From: Euwallacea fornicatus
Lineage: Eukaryota; Arthropoda; Insecta; Coleoptera; Curculionidae
Assembly (NCBI RefSeq): GCF_040115645.1
Contig: NC_089542.1
Coordinates: forward strand, 4,464,001-4,528,000
Direction of reading: 5' to 3'
Length of the DNA stretch: 64,000 bases
Both the position numbers and the translations under genes were made by a program. The notes beneath the pieces were generated by a model. That model worked only from the letters and a program-made list of their open reading frames with translations. It was not told the origin of the DNA and ran no database searches. Shown piece by piece: positions 38,218-49,895 of the stretch; the stretch's first letter is position 1, and each line of letters begins with the position of its first letter.

Positions 38218-39159
38218 CGTTCTTCAGTTATTTCTTGCCGAGTTCCCTAGAGAAACCTAAAAATTTTCTAGCCTTTTGGTCAAAAGTTAACGCCGCAGTC
38301 AAAGGGACAAAACGCTGAGAAATGGCAAAACAGTTCATATTCTTTATAAATAAATTTTAAAAAATCCACGTAACCCCAGAAACCAGTTATACCAACGAGC
38401 TTTCCTTTCATTTGGAAAATTTCGTGAAAGTGCCCATTGCATAATTTAGAAATATGCTGTAAGGGCAAAACACTAATTCGGGAAAAATTTGTCTTCGGAA
38501 GAGGAACGTTTCAGAAATTCCTCCAGGCCTACGAAGTTAACTACGCCAAAGAAGTGCGACGTCGCGACGCATTGAGAAATTCTACCAAGAATGAAGAGAA
38601 ATTTTAAATTTTACAATCTCAAAATGTTTATAGTATCCGCTACGCCACTGCATTGAACATTCTATACCTCGAAAATGATCGTTCAAAGCCTCAAAAAGTA
38701 ATTCTAATAGTGATGCATTGTATAGAGTTATACCTTGCTTAGGCCTCTCCATTTAGTACGTCTTGGGGCCCAGTTCATTAATTATCAGGGTTGCAACATA
38801 GGGGTGAGTCAATAATAAATTCTTGCAAAATTAAGTTTATTTAATAAAAATAACATTTTAAAATGTTTCTACAAGTCGTTAGAAAGAGGCTACGCCAATG
38901 GACTCTACATATACTAAATATTGCAAGTCGTTTGACTAATATGAAGCCTGTATTAACAGAGTAAACAATGTATACAATGGTGAAATATGACATGGATGCG
39001 CATTCATAATTTTCAAAAGTGAAAAATTCGCACTCTACTGAACCCTGCATCCCTAAAAAAAACTCCAAAGTACATGCTCAACACTCATTGGCGTAGTGGT
39101 CCTCTCGAATACCAGACGGTTCGAGTTCACTATAATATAGAGAAAAATATTTCCTTTAA
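38218..39159. other. intergenic, hAT-like and tRNA-like fragments
   Basis: The words CTACGCCAAAG, CTACGCCACTG and CTACGCCAATG at about 38531, 38639 and 38890 resemble hAT-type repeat ends and are spaced irregularly. At 39090-39130 a tRNA-like A box (TGGCGTAGTGG) and B box (GGTTCGAGTTC) stand about 30 bp apart, as in a tRNA-derived SINE head or tRNA relic. No gene. Confidence 0.35.
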
Positions 39160-39165
39160 TTTATT
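39160..39165 (-). terminator. poly(A) signal of minus-strand four-pass gene
   Basis: AATAAA on the minus strand, about 215 bp after the stop codon of the gene ending at 39379. Confidence 0.45.
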
Positions 39166-39378
39166 TAAAAAATATAAAAATTAAATTAAGCACATATTTG
39201 AATTACATCACTCACAACAGCTTCTTAAACTTTCTAATCGAAAATATGATAACAATAAATACATTAAGGTACCAATAGTCAGTCAAACAGTAGCATCAAT
39301 CACTAATTCAAACACTTAAATTATCCCTAGAGCTATATAAAAATTAAGCAAAAAACAAATATCACAGAGTCACTAAAT

Positions 39379-40300
39379 CTACTCTCTCCCATCCGCACGC
39401 CCCTGCTCAGCATGATGACCATTCAAAAAGCTGTTCACTCTCTGCTCATACTCGGCTTTACTCTCCTCGTGAGGCAGCCCATGAGTCTCCCCCTTAGGTA
39501 GATACTTCACCATCCTTCCCATTGCAAAGCCCTGCAAAACTTCCACTGGAATGTTGCCAATGGTACTGCCCTTCCTGATGGTGGTTATCTGTACTCGCCC
39601 TGCTCGGTCCATAATATCCTCGGGATACCTGCTGCGCATGCCATTATAAGCCACCTTGCAGGCGATCATGGACCAGATGGTGCTCAGCAAGGACAGGATG
39701 ATGATGTTGATTGCGAGGCCGATGGACACGGGACAGAGGTTTGAGGAGGTGGATTGGTCGATGTGAGTGAAGGTGATGTTGGAGGTAGTCACTACCGAGA
39801 TGACGAAGGCAATTGCGGAAGTGAAGCTGGAGATGCAGCAGGTGATGAAGAAAACTGTGATGTTTTGGTCGATGTACCAACGCTTCCAGGCTAAAAGACC
39901 AGCGAGAAAACCGAGAAAGTTTCCCAGACTCATGAGGAAACATGCTCCAGCAATGGCAACTGGAATATTGATGTGGTAATGCAGGTACTTGTGGTTGTGA
40001 CTGTATTGCAAGTCTCTTTCCAACTTCTCCAACAACTCCTCATTGGTACTGTTGTTTTCGGAGTTGCTTTCCAAGGCTTCAGTGATGGTTATTTTGTGCA
40101 CCACAAGGGAACCCAAGAGTAGGGAGAATAGGCTAAACATCAGAACCATGGTGCAGAGACCTAGAACTATGGAGGCTGAGTACCGCCTTTCTGAGGGGTA
40201 CTGGTTAGAAACGTCGGGTTCTGAGCGCATTTTAATCTTAATTACTCTCTCCATGCTGAGTACTGTTAAGATCAGACCATTCTTCAAAGGAAGACACGAC
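39379..40300 (-). CDS. unnamed four-pass membrane protein
   Basis: A large terminal exon encodes at least 291 residues from the ATG at 40254. Numbered from there, membrane spans lie at about 27-52, 97-122, 132-156 and 177-201. Loop 1 is acidic and Asn-rich; loop 2 between spans 3 and 4 contains NIT and a Cys, consistent with an outside loop. The C-terminal 90 residues are cytoplasmic and basic. Upstream of 40254 the frame stays open (CLPLKNGLILTVLS) to an acceptor at 40300, and that stretch resembles the N-terminal Cys-x-PLK segment of insect LAPTM-like four-pass proteins, so an upstream coding exon probably supplies the true start; I could not find it. No family is assigned. It converges with the gene at 31-37.7 kb. 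Confidence 0.75.
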
Positions 40301-41276
40301 CTGAAAGAAGAACAAACATTATTTTGAGCTTATTTGTCGCCACCCTGTATATATAATACACAACTATGTGATGCCCCCATAGTTCTAATGGATTTTTATT
40401 TAGCACCCACTATCAGTCAATGACGCCATGTGAGGAGCTATAATTGGCGGAAGTACCAGATATGATTTTTAATTTTCTCGGTCGTACATTCTACACATAC
40501 AGGGTATCTCCCATAGTTGGAACGTTCTGAAGGCATTATTTATGGGTGTACATCTCAGGGATTACTGTGGGACACAATTGGGCACCCGAAATTAGCTAAC
40601 AATCGCGATTATATTCAAATTAGCGGAAAGTGGTACTCGATTCTCTATGCATGTTAATTATCGATTTACAGGTACTTGATGGTACCTACCGTTGTAAAAC
40701 TTTTGCTCTTGTAATTTTTATTTTATTAATTGGGGCTTAATTGTTAATATTGTCTTAGCAGAAGTATACTAATATTACATGGAAAGAACCCATTTCATAG
40801 AAATTTTATTGTTTATTATTTGACGCACTTATTGCGATTTTTTTGGATAAATTTTCCTTTATTTGTGTTATATCTTTATTCTTCTTTTCTTCCGATATTT
40901 TATTAGAGATAACTGGCCGGATTATCTAGTAAACTGTAATAAATATTTGCTTGAGGAAAAATTGCAAGATTCACGTTTCGCGCACCAAAAATGAGGTCGA
41001 AATTATATGGTATGTCGTTAATGACTTCCTCATTAGTAAAATGAACCAATTAATTAATTATTTATAGCGCGAATTATAAGTACATACACAGGGTGCTTCA
41101 TGTTGAAGTTGAACTGAACGTAAAGAAAATTGATAGAGTCGAGCTCCTATTGGTTCACTTCATTTGTGACTCACCGTGGCACATACGAGGGATGTACTAG
41201 TAAGACTGAAAAATACCAGGCTCAGCTCGGTCCAAATAGACAACTTTTCTGAGGATTTTACGAATTGAATCGATTA

Positions 41277-41870
41277 AGAACGCCAATGAATTTTGTATAC
41301 TTAAATTGTATGGTAGCCATACTAAAAGGGGCAAATAATTATTTCATATTTCAGAAATTTCTTTCTACTTCCAGATCAAGCTATGCTAACGAGCTCTATA
41401 CATTTATTGATCCAGACATTCATCTTTAAATGGTAAAATTCGCAATTCACCGCGACAAAAATTTGAGACTTGTCAAAAAATACACAACATTTGACAGGTC
41501 TAGAGTAAATAGGTTTTAATACCCAAAATATTTCAATTCGACCCCCTAGAAACTAACCGCGTCAATGAAATCTGTACTATCGAAGCATCGAACCCCCTTC
41601 TTTTAGCAGGGACATTTTCAACCCAGTACCACGCGTAGCAGGGACGTATCAGAAGGGGCAAATCTATGGAAAATTTTTTTAGGAAATTCGGCTGTTATAT
41701 TTTATAATTTTTTGAAATTTGTAGGTTCTCTTAGAAATTAGCTGCATTAATGAAATTTGCATACTTCGTGCATCGGACATGTCTCTTCGAGTGGTAAACT
41801 AACACCGCAGGATGATGAACAGAGCCGTACGAGAGGGGCCTGAAAACTCTAAATTCGAAGGAAAATCTGC
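41277..41870. repeat. degenerate tandem repeat, ~180 bp
   Basis: Copies begin near 41277, 41383, 41552 and 41736. They share blocks such as (GC)AATGAATTTTGTATACTT / CAATGAAATCTGTACTATC / TAATGAAATTTGCATACTTC and AGAAGGGGCAAAT / AAAAGGGGCAAAT. The last two are 184 bp apart. Divergence is high. Confidence 0.35.
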
Positions 41871-43986
41871 ACATTCAAAAAGCTCTATAACGATGATTAA
41901 CAAAGAAAATAATTATTAAAAAGTTAATAAAACTAAGAGTAAAATTATTTTTAAAAATTCTGAAAAGTACGGAAATTTAGATACATAATTACTCTTAAAA
42001 AAATAAATTTTATAAGAATTTTAAACCCCATAATTCGTAGCATAAATAAAAAAAAATATCTGCCTTCACGTGGTGAAACACTATGCGAAAGAAAACGGAA
42101 AATTTTATGTTTCAAGGTTTAAAACGATTCACTGCATATTAGCCTGAAGATAAGATTATTCCACTAGCTATAAAATTAGCCTTAGAAGCGGCTCAGTTAT
42201 GCGAAAAAGGAACACTTAGCTTGGACAACCGTGCATTGTGCTTGGGCACGAATGGACAAAACTACCTTGCGAATCAGCAATCCAAATGCAAATTTACTTA
42301 ACTTTAACCCTAACTAACAACTCACTTAGTCAGTCTAGAAGGCACATACCAAAAATAATCCAAGACCCCTTGAAAATCTTCTCGATCTTACTCCTGAAGA
42401 AAGGTACCACTTCAGGAACCAAACGGCCGCACAAACAAAGATTGCATAAGTCAGAAATGCGGAAGAGAATCTCAAGATTACCGAATAATAAAAGTACTAG
42501 TGGACTGGTACCGACGACGACCAGATGGTACCGCCTGCCCGACTGAGCTTCAAGTTCAGCAAATCCGAAGTTAGCTGCTCAGGGACTGTGTTACGTTGCC
42601 AAAGCTCTCTCCGAAGCTGAAAGCTCATTTCAGATACCCAACTGTGACGCGGTACTTGTGAAGCTGACAACACTGTTGATTTTCATGGAAGTACCTGATA
42701 GTAATTGGGGTGGCATAAACGCCTCATTTAACTAAAGGCGATATTTGAAACTGTAATTTAAGAACTGCTGACTAATACTGAGGTTGTACCATGCTGCTAC
42801 AAAAACTGCGGTTTTTATTTCAACTTTTACTTTAACCGCACAACTCTGGAAGCAAAACAATTTCGCCATAAATTTGTGGTACTAATTGTGCTGAGGTCCC
42901 GGTACTTTTAGATTGTTAACCAACCAAACACTTTATTTGCTCGGGCAAATTAACTTAGGAACCTGATGAAGGTGAGTAATACACGGTTAAATTCAGTTCA
43001 GTGCAAGCTCCGGTGGTACCCAAGGCTTTTCACGCTTTTCTGCGCTTGGAACCACGTCGAGCATCGCATGCAACACGCATGTGGTCATTGAATTCAAGGT
43101 CCAATTGGCAAGTAAAAAACGCACTAGAAAACTTATAACTTTCTTCGTTACTCATGAGATATTCAAAGTTATAATTTACCGTTGAAAAAAGTAATTATTA
43201 TGCAACCAGTGTAGCATTGCAAGGTTAGGAAAATGTACTGGGTGGTCACAGAAAGAGCACAATGGCCTCCAAGCGCTCCCAACTTGACATTCACAGATAT
43301 TGATCGAACATTGACTGAAGCAGGACACTCACTGTGTGTAAATTCTTTATTAAAAACAATTATACATATTTATATGGGGCAGTGTTACGTAATAAATAAT
43401 GTAAAGGAATGTATTTAACGTCGTAAATAGGTGTATACTACATTCGAAGCGCATAATAACCACGATTATCCATAAATCCTTATCCGTATGATAATGAGGC
43501 ATTTATCTAACTGTAAAACTACGCTTAAAAGACTAAACAAAACCGACTTGTGGACTATAAGAAATCTTAATTTTTTCTTTGGTTTTTGCGGCAATTTTAC
43601 TTTATTTAAAAGGAAATTAAAAACATAAAACTTAATGGCAGTAAACATTAGCGCTCTTTAAGAGGGATGAAAACTATCCGTAAGGCACTTTTGTTTTACC
43701 CATAGGAATGGAAGAGACCAGGAGGTAAATTGGGGATATTTTTTACATGTGCGCATGACAAAAAAAGACCCATGTCATGCGCACTATACGTCCAAAGAGC
43801 AGCATTTTTAACACGACTTGGCACAATCGCTTTGTTAGAACCAGTGGCGTCCTAATAAGTACCTACAAATATTCTAAACTGAATGTGTACTTACTACTAA
43901 CTTACTACAGTATTTCTGGAGGAAAACAGGAATCAGTTATGCCAAGAAGGTCAGGCCCCATAACATCGTTTTTAATACTTGGTAAA

Positions 43987-44022
43987 TACATAAGAATGGT
44001 AATTTATTACCATTCTTATGTA
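43987..44022. other. perfect 16-bp hairpin
   Basis: TACATAAGAATGGTAA at 43987-44002 is exactly complementary to 44007-44022, with a 4-nt TTTA loop. An intact palindrome of this length in otherwise decayed DNA suggests a recent event or a constrained structure. Confidence 0.6.
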
Positions 44023-44934
44023 TAGAAACTCCAAAATTTCTTATTGAAAATTGTGCTACGCCTATGGATTAATTACAAAAACTACCGCATTTAAAGAATG
44101 ATTTTTATATAAGGATGGCCACAAGTCCGCCACTGACTTTTTGTCACTGTACAGTAGACATTTTTATTTAAATTTAATTTAAGCTTTCTCGAGATTTCTC
44201 ACTCGATCATTGTGCGACTTCGGAAATCCGAACGTGCACGAGAGGATATTTTGGGCCCCGCCAAACCACATCGATTTTTTTAAGTACGACTTTTTATCTG
44301 TTTTCAGCTGGTACAATCTCGTACAATTCGGTTCACCAGGTCACTAATACCCACAATAACAAAAACACCAATATGTAAAATATCGTAAAAAATGGAAATG
44401 ATCTGCCACTGAATTAATAGCTTGAAATATTCCCACAATTTCAACGGGACTCCATCGAATCTCTGTTAGTAACATCCTAATCTCTTCCATTCCTTATTAC
44501 ATAATATAAATTTTTCAGCTTTAAACATAATGCTAATATACACGGGGTTTTAAAGGCTCAAAATACTATTCCCCAAAAGACAATGGTTAGTACCAGTGGT
44601 TCTAAAAGCTAGTATCATCGATCGCACTATCTCAAGGACCAGCAAACCTATCACTTACACATTCAGCTGCCACTTTGAACTGTTCTAGGAAAAATTGAAG
44701 GTGGTACTTCAGGTGGTACCACCATGAAAACCTTGAGTATCACCCATCTAATTAATCTAACTAAGGCACAAACTTTTCATTAATCATTTAGAGGTAATAC
44801 CTATAATAATAAGAAAAAATCCATGGTACCACCATTCCACTTTCTGCAGCATTTCAGTCGTATTTGAAAGCCGTATTACTATGGGTAGTACCTCAAAATT
44901 CGCACAAAACACCACTGATACCACCTTAACAATT

Positions 44935-46874
44935 CTACACAATCTGCACCCTATTATCAGGAGGAGGATACATGCAACAATAGCTGGAGACCACCCCTGT
45001 CAAGGTTAGCAGCAATGTTAGTACCGAAAATCCGCATACTGCAGCTGACGTCATATCTGCCAGAGGCGTCCCGGGCAGGGGGTCATTAATCAATAGTACC
45101 ACCAATCCTGCACAAGTCAACAGACTGAACACTGTAAGCGCCAAATATCCTGAAAAAGGAAAATCCCTTTTTGGTACCACTGTGTAGTCACGAAATATTT
45201 TCAGGTCCTCACCGGAAAGGTAGTTCCTATTGGGCACCCAATAAACATTTTTGGATCGACACCCCAGGATTCCCATCACAGTGCACGTGAACCCAGATAC
45301 GATACTAAAATCTAGGTAGTACGGTCTGCCCATAAAAGACAACATATAAAAGCTCAAACTGGTAGTGCCAAGTCCACAGAGACACATAATAAAAGCTGCT
45401 GCGATAAGAGTTTGTCCAAAAGTGCTAGACTTGGAGCTGATATTCGTTCCAGATTCAGATTTCTGAGAATAAGTAGTCTCAGCATAGATGCTCTGGACAG
45501 GGCTGGAACACATGGGTGGTACCACCGCAGTATTCTGTAGACGTTTTTCTTGAATCAGCAATTGTTTCCCACCAAAGGCGTAATTGAGCTTCTGCTGAGC
45601 TTTGGAATTGGGAGGGGGTTTGGTGGGCCTGGGTGGGGTTTGGAACGGATCTCTGGTAATGGGGGATAGAGGGGATGGAGACATGCGGCGACCCTGAAGA
45701 GGAGAGAGTACCTGCTGGACCAAAAATATCAGTAAACACTACTTTTCATCTTGTAAAGAAGCTTTTAAGGCGCGTTGAATACTCGTACCATCCACCGCAG
45801 CTTACCCGAAATATGATTTTAAAAAGATAGTGCTATACTCAGAAAAGGAACCATGTTATGTTTTCATAATCCCTACCTTAACTTTCTTTGGGGTCGAAAG
45901 CAGTTCGTGCAGCATCTGAGTGGCTACAGGATTGGTGCCAGGCCTGGCAGGTGAATTTTGCGGCTGCACATAGTCGTATCTCCCACCAGTCTTCATCTTC
46001 TGAGGCGTGGACTGCTCTTGCGGGTGCTCATATCGGGTACCAGATCTTACTGGAGAGGTTTGAATGTACTCATATCGGCGATTGACTTCTGGTTGGTCTG
46101 AGGGGGTTATGTAGTCATACCTATACTCTCTGAAGTTATTTTAGATGCTTTGAGAAGGCAATCAGAGGTGGTACCTATTGTTTTTTTGCTGAGGTACTAC
46201 GTTGTTGAGCTGGCTCATCGGCACAAGAGCATATCTTTCGTTTATGTTAGTGAGTGGAGTTTCTTCTTCAGGTTCTATAACTGCGTACCTTTTGTGAATA
46301 AAAAAATTAAAAGTGGTCATTAGGTAGTACTGGTACCCACCTATGTACCACGCCAGGGGCCACTTCCACATGTTCCTGGATTAGGGATTTCTTAGGGGTT
46401 GATCTTAGAGTACTTCGCATCTCCTGCTGCTGCCTCATCGGAATGTATTCGTATCTAGATTTCTGAGATTTAGGAGGGTGGTACTGGGTACTACCATACC
46501 TGCGCAATAACCCAACTCCCCAATATCTCAAAAACACAAAATCGCAAACTCAAATACCTGCTCCCTTGCCGCTCATGCTGAGTCCCTTGAATATACTTCT
46601 GCCCTTCATTGTTCTGAGCTACTACCACGACCTTTTTGCCCTTAATGAAGCCCTGATCATCCACAATTACCTCTTCATAGAATTCCTGCTCCTCAATGTG
46701 ATCTGGGTTGCCTTGAAGTTCAGAAAGGGAGTTGTCAAAGACTTGATGGCTCGTCTGAGCCCCCACTGGGGACTGTCTAATGCTCCTTTGAGGACTCAGA
46801 GCACGGTTCTGAGGAACAAATTCACTCTGCTGGCAGAAGGCTGGGTTGGTGTAGAAGTTGGGTTGTGGGTCCAT
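44935..46874 (-). CDS. spdo: Sanpodo, four-pass Notch trafficking regulator
   Basis: Five exons join in phase: 46874-46558, 46499-46341, 46288-46175, 46129-45877 and 45711-44935, giving 539 residues. Residues 10-13 are NPAF, the motif through which Sanpodo binds the PTB domain of Numb. A long cytoplasmic N-terminus (about 380 residues) is followed by four spans at about 382-405, 413-432, 470-491 and 503-525 and a very short tail, the known Sanpodo layout; Drosophila Spdo is of similar length by memory. The N-terminal region carries repeated RY-x-Y/V-I/V-x-P modules. Sanpodo promotes Notch signalling in asymmetric divisions and is removed by Numb-dependent endocytosis (established in Drosophila). 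The start at 46874 is the first ATG before NPAF; introns are 41-165 bp. GGTAC words also occur inside its introns and exons. Confidence 0.88.
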
Positions 46875-48546
46875 AATGGGTACGGACGGGTTGTCGCATT
46901 ACAAGCTATAGAAGTGGTTTTTTAGAAAAAAGTTGAGTTTGTGACTTTTGAAGATGGCAATTATTTCATAACCAGAAGTTCTAAGCATTTGATGGATTTA
47001 AAGGTCAATTTTTGTGCGGATGTAATTCCATACGTGGTACTACATACCAGAAAACTATGGGCGTGCGTCTCTTGTGATGGGAGTTGCAATTTTTTTTAAT
47101 GGTTCCTAACTTGAAATCCACGTTAAACCATATTAGAGATTCCTATGGGTTCACAGCGAGAACTTACAAGAATTAGAACCAATTTAAACACCAATTTTTG
47201 CGGTTAACAAAGACATAATGTAGTACCATGTCCCAGAAAACCATTGGCGCTTCTCTTTTTTTCAAAGCGTATAAATTTTTTGAATGCAGCCCTTTTAAAT
47301 TTCCAACAACTTCATTACATCATTTCCTTCATCCTCGATTAAGCTTATCACTAATCACATATTTACCTCCTCTTATTGGTATCCAGTCGCCAAATAATTC
47401 AGCAATATCACGAAATGCCTGAAAACTCAATGAGTGCCACATAGAACCCTTTTCCAACTATCAAAGGAACTTCACTTGATCACTAAGGAAAATTTTTCGA
47501 TTTCTAGGGCGATGGCATCACTAATAGTGAAAACAAAGGTCTCCGCGATAACCGGCGAAAACGGACAACAAAAGGCGATCTAAACCAACGGTCGTTTGTG
47601 TCACTAGAGTCTAGGTCGGGTCTGACTGGTGGCAAAACAGCGTAACGGCAATGGGGGCCCCCCTTTGCAGCTGCATATGCTTCGCGTCATATGTGTGCAC
47701 GTTTAATTTTGGGGTAGATACCAGAGGCGTAGCATGAAGATCTCTCCCAAAAATCCTCTAGTTTTCTAATAATTGTATTATATTAATTAAGTTCCTTAAT
47801 GATGGGAGTTCGCTCCTGATAATAACAGCTAAGGAATCGCGGTACTTTACTAAAACATTGAGATACTTGAGTAGTGAGTTTTCCCTACTGGCGCCATCTA
47901 TTGATTCCTAGAAACGATTCACAATCGTCAAGAGGTGGCCCCATGAATTGCTGATTATCTCGCCGAGAATCCGTAAAAATCCAATGCTACGCCTCTGTTT
48001 TCTTCGGCACGAACCTCGAAGCTTGACGCCGGCTTTATTTACATAATTACATCAACGTAATGGAAGTGAATACTCCATTACAATTCATTCTGCGTATTTT
48101 ACCGGAGGTACCAACTTCCATTAATAGACGCACCGTGTTACTAGGGTTGGGTACTTTTGAATTTCATATACAGTTTTCAGCTTGAAAAGATGGTGATTTT
48201 TTGATAAATTGAAAGCGATCGAAACAGATGGTGGCACGTGCCAAGGATTGAACATCTGCCAGCCACGTGAAGAATATCGTCAAGTTTGCTTTCTTTCTTC
48301 CGAAGAAATTATGTTGAATTGCTCCTTTTCGATGAAAATGGGTGTAAAACTATTATTAAATGCACGTGTCATAAACGATATTCTCTTTAGTCTGAACAGT
48401 CGTTATTGTCAGGTTGTGCTAAATTTATAGGCTAATTTTGCCATTTTAAAATTGTCCTCACGATAAGTCCCATAAATCAGCCAATCATCAACCCAACATC
48501 CCACACAGGAATATTTAATTTGAGAAAGGAAAAAATAAATCACAAA
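46875..48546. other. upstream region of sanpodo
   Basis: Positions 47510-47690 are GC/CpG-richer than the flanks and could hold the promoter and 5' UTR exon of sanpodo. The words GAGGCGTAGCAT (47717) and CTACGCCTCTG (47987) are inverted and resemble hAT-type ends of an element of about 280 bp. No coding gene. Confidence 0.35.
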
Positions 48547-49240
48547 GAAGTATTCTATGCCACTGTACTGTGCTTGAATTTAGTTCTATTTCATCCTCAC
48601 ATTAAGAAAAATTACCAACTTAATTTAACGTCAAGCAGTAGCGTAGAGATCTCCAAGATATACTTCTAGAAGGAAAGATTTAGTAGAAGGCACATTAAGG
48701 GTGATTACTTTTTTACGATCAAGAAATAGTTTCTACGCCAATGCACCTTCGCTAGGTTTTAGCCATATTTCATAGACATTGAGTAGAGGCGGACAGTGAT
48801 CCAAATGTAAACCTTTATAAGGAAAAATTCATTTCGAGAAATAGGAAATTTCCAATAACTTTTGACTACAAAAAAAGCATTCTATGCCACCAAGCTTGTA
48901 CTAAATTTGCGTATTGTGCCTGTTCTATATTTTGAGAAATTCTGAAAAAAAATAACATAAGCCAGTGGTGTGCAGATATTCAAGGTAACCCATCTTAGTA
49001 AACGATTCAATTCGAGAAATATGTTACTTGTAATTATTTTTTAGAGAGGAAAATCATTCTATGCCAATGCACTTTGGCCGGTTTTTAGCACTATTCATTT
49101 TCTATATGAAGAAAAACCATCACAACTAAACCCAAATCCATCTCGTAGAGAGCCCAAATACAAACCTCGAACAACGGTTCAATTTGCGAAAGTGACATTT
49201 GAAATAATTTTTAAATGAAACATTACACGCCAATGCTTTT
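48547..49240. repeat. tandem repeat, ~175 bp, CTATGCCAATGC core
   Basis: The core TTCTATGCCAATGCAC and variants recur at about 48550, 48730, 48874, 49055 and 49222, spaced roughly 145-180 bp. Units also share AATTCGAGAAA and a GCGTAGAGAT/GTGTGCAGAT-like block. At least five diverged units stand between sanpodo and the mucin-like gene. Confidence 0.5.
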
Positions 49241-49895
49241 CGGCATTGCCAGAAAAGGAGCAAAAAACACATCATTATTCATAACTAATATATTAAAGAA
49301 CCATGTTTATAAATAAAATTAGTGGTACCTCTTATGGGCAAATTATATATACAAAGATAATACAGACCTTAAAACCTACCAAAAAGTACCTAGAAATACG
49401 TTTAGTAAAACAGTCTACTGATGTTTAAAGCATCCGCTCGTGCCTCCGTCATCCGCCGATGAGATGCCCATTCCAATGACCAACGTCCGTTTGATAACGG
49501 ATGATCAGATCCCGAGTGTTAAGGTTTTTCAGATCGGTTCAAGTAATGACTGTCATTTCGAATGACCATCGGATGACGGCTGAACGAGTGTCCACAAACT
49601 TTTGAGCTATGTTAGAGTTAATTTTCTAATCTAAATAAATTTTTCTTGTCAGTTTTTTTTTGTTCAGAAACAGAGTCGTGTCATAAGGAAGTCGTGGGAC
49701 TTTTCCCTCGTTTTCTTTCAGAGTGAAAGTCTTCGTAGAGCCAAAAATCGTAGTCGTTCTTATTAAGTCTACAGCCACCGATCCCGGTCAACACCTCTAA
49801 AGACACAAAATTGCGCAGTTAGTTAGTGGGAGCGGTTGGTAGCGCGCAGCTATATACAGCGTGTTTATGGTGGTTTGTCGTGTGTTTAGTGGCGG
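49241..49895. other. 3' flank of the mucin-like gene
   Basis: No gene is seen. Positions 49480-49600 contain related words (GATGACCATCGGATGACGG, ATCCGCCGATGAG) but no clear repeat. No canonical minus-strand AATAAA was found in this stretch. Confidence 0.35.

Larger units (their letters stand above)
40301..44934. other. intergenic with repeats and GGTAC cluster
   Basis: Contains CAGGGT-type element ends at 40499 and 41089, a degenerate tandem repeat at 41.28-41.87 kb, a GGTAC cluster at 42402-43020 (ten GTAC words, four GGTACC), a possible Tc1-like remnant near 43250 (AQWPPSAPNLT) and a perfect hairpin at 43987-44022. An upstream exon of the minus-strand four-pass gene may lie here. AATAAA on the minus strand at 44163-44168 could serve sanpodo. 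Confidence 0.4.

Noticed and set aside
40255..40287. TTG at 40287 as start of the unnamed four-pass protein
   Set aside because: Eukaryotic starts are ATG; the frame continues to an acceptor at 40300, so the true start is the ATG at 40254 or lies in an unseen upstream exon.
43233..43418. Frame with QWPPSAPNLT as a transposase gene
   Set aside because: Only one weak motif resembling the Tc1/mariner WPPRSPDL block; no catalytic residues follow.
43987..44022. Hairpin as a miRNA gene
   Set aside because: A 16-bp stem with a 4-nt loop is too short for a Drosha/Dicer precursor.
45888..46925. Plus-strand frames across sanpodo
   Set aside because: Shadows of the sanpodo exons, which have consistent phases and motifs on the minus strand.
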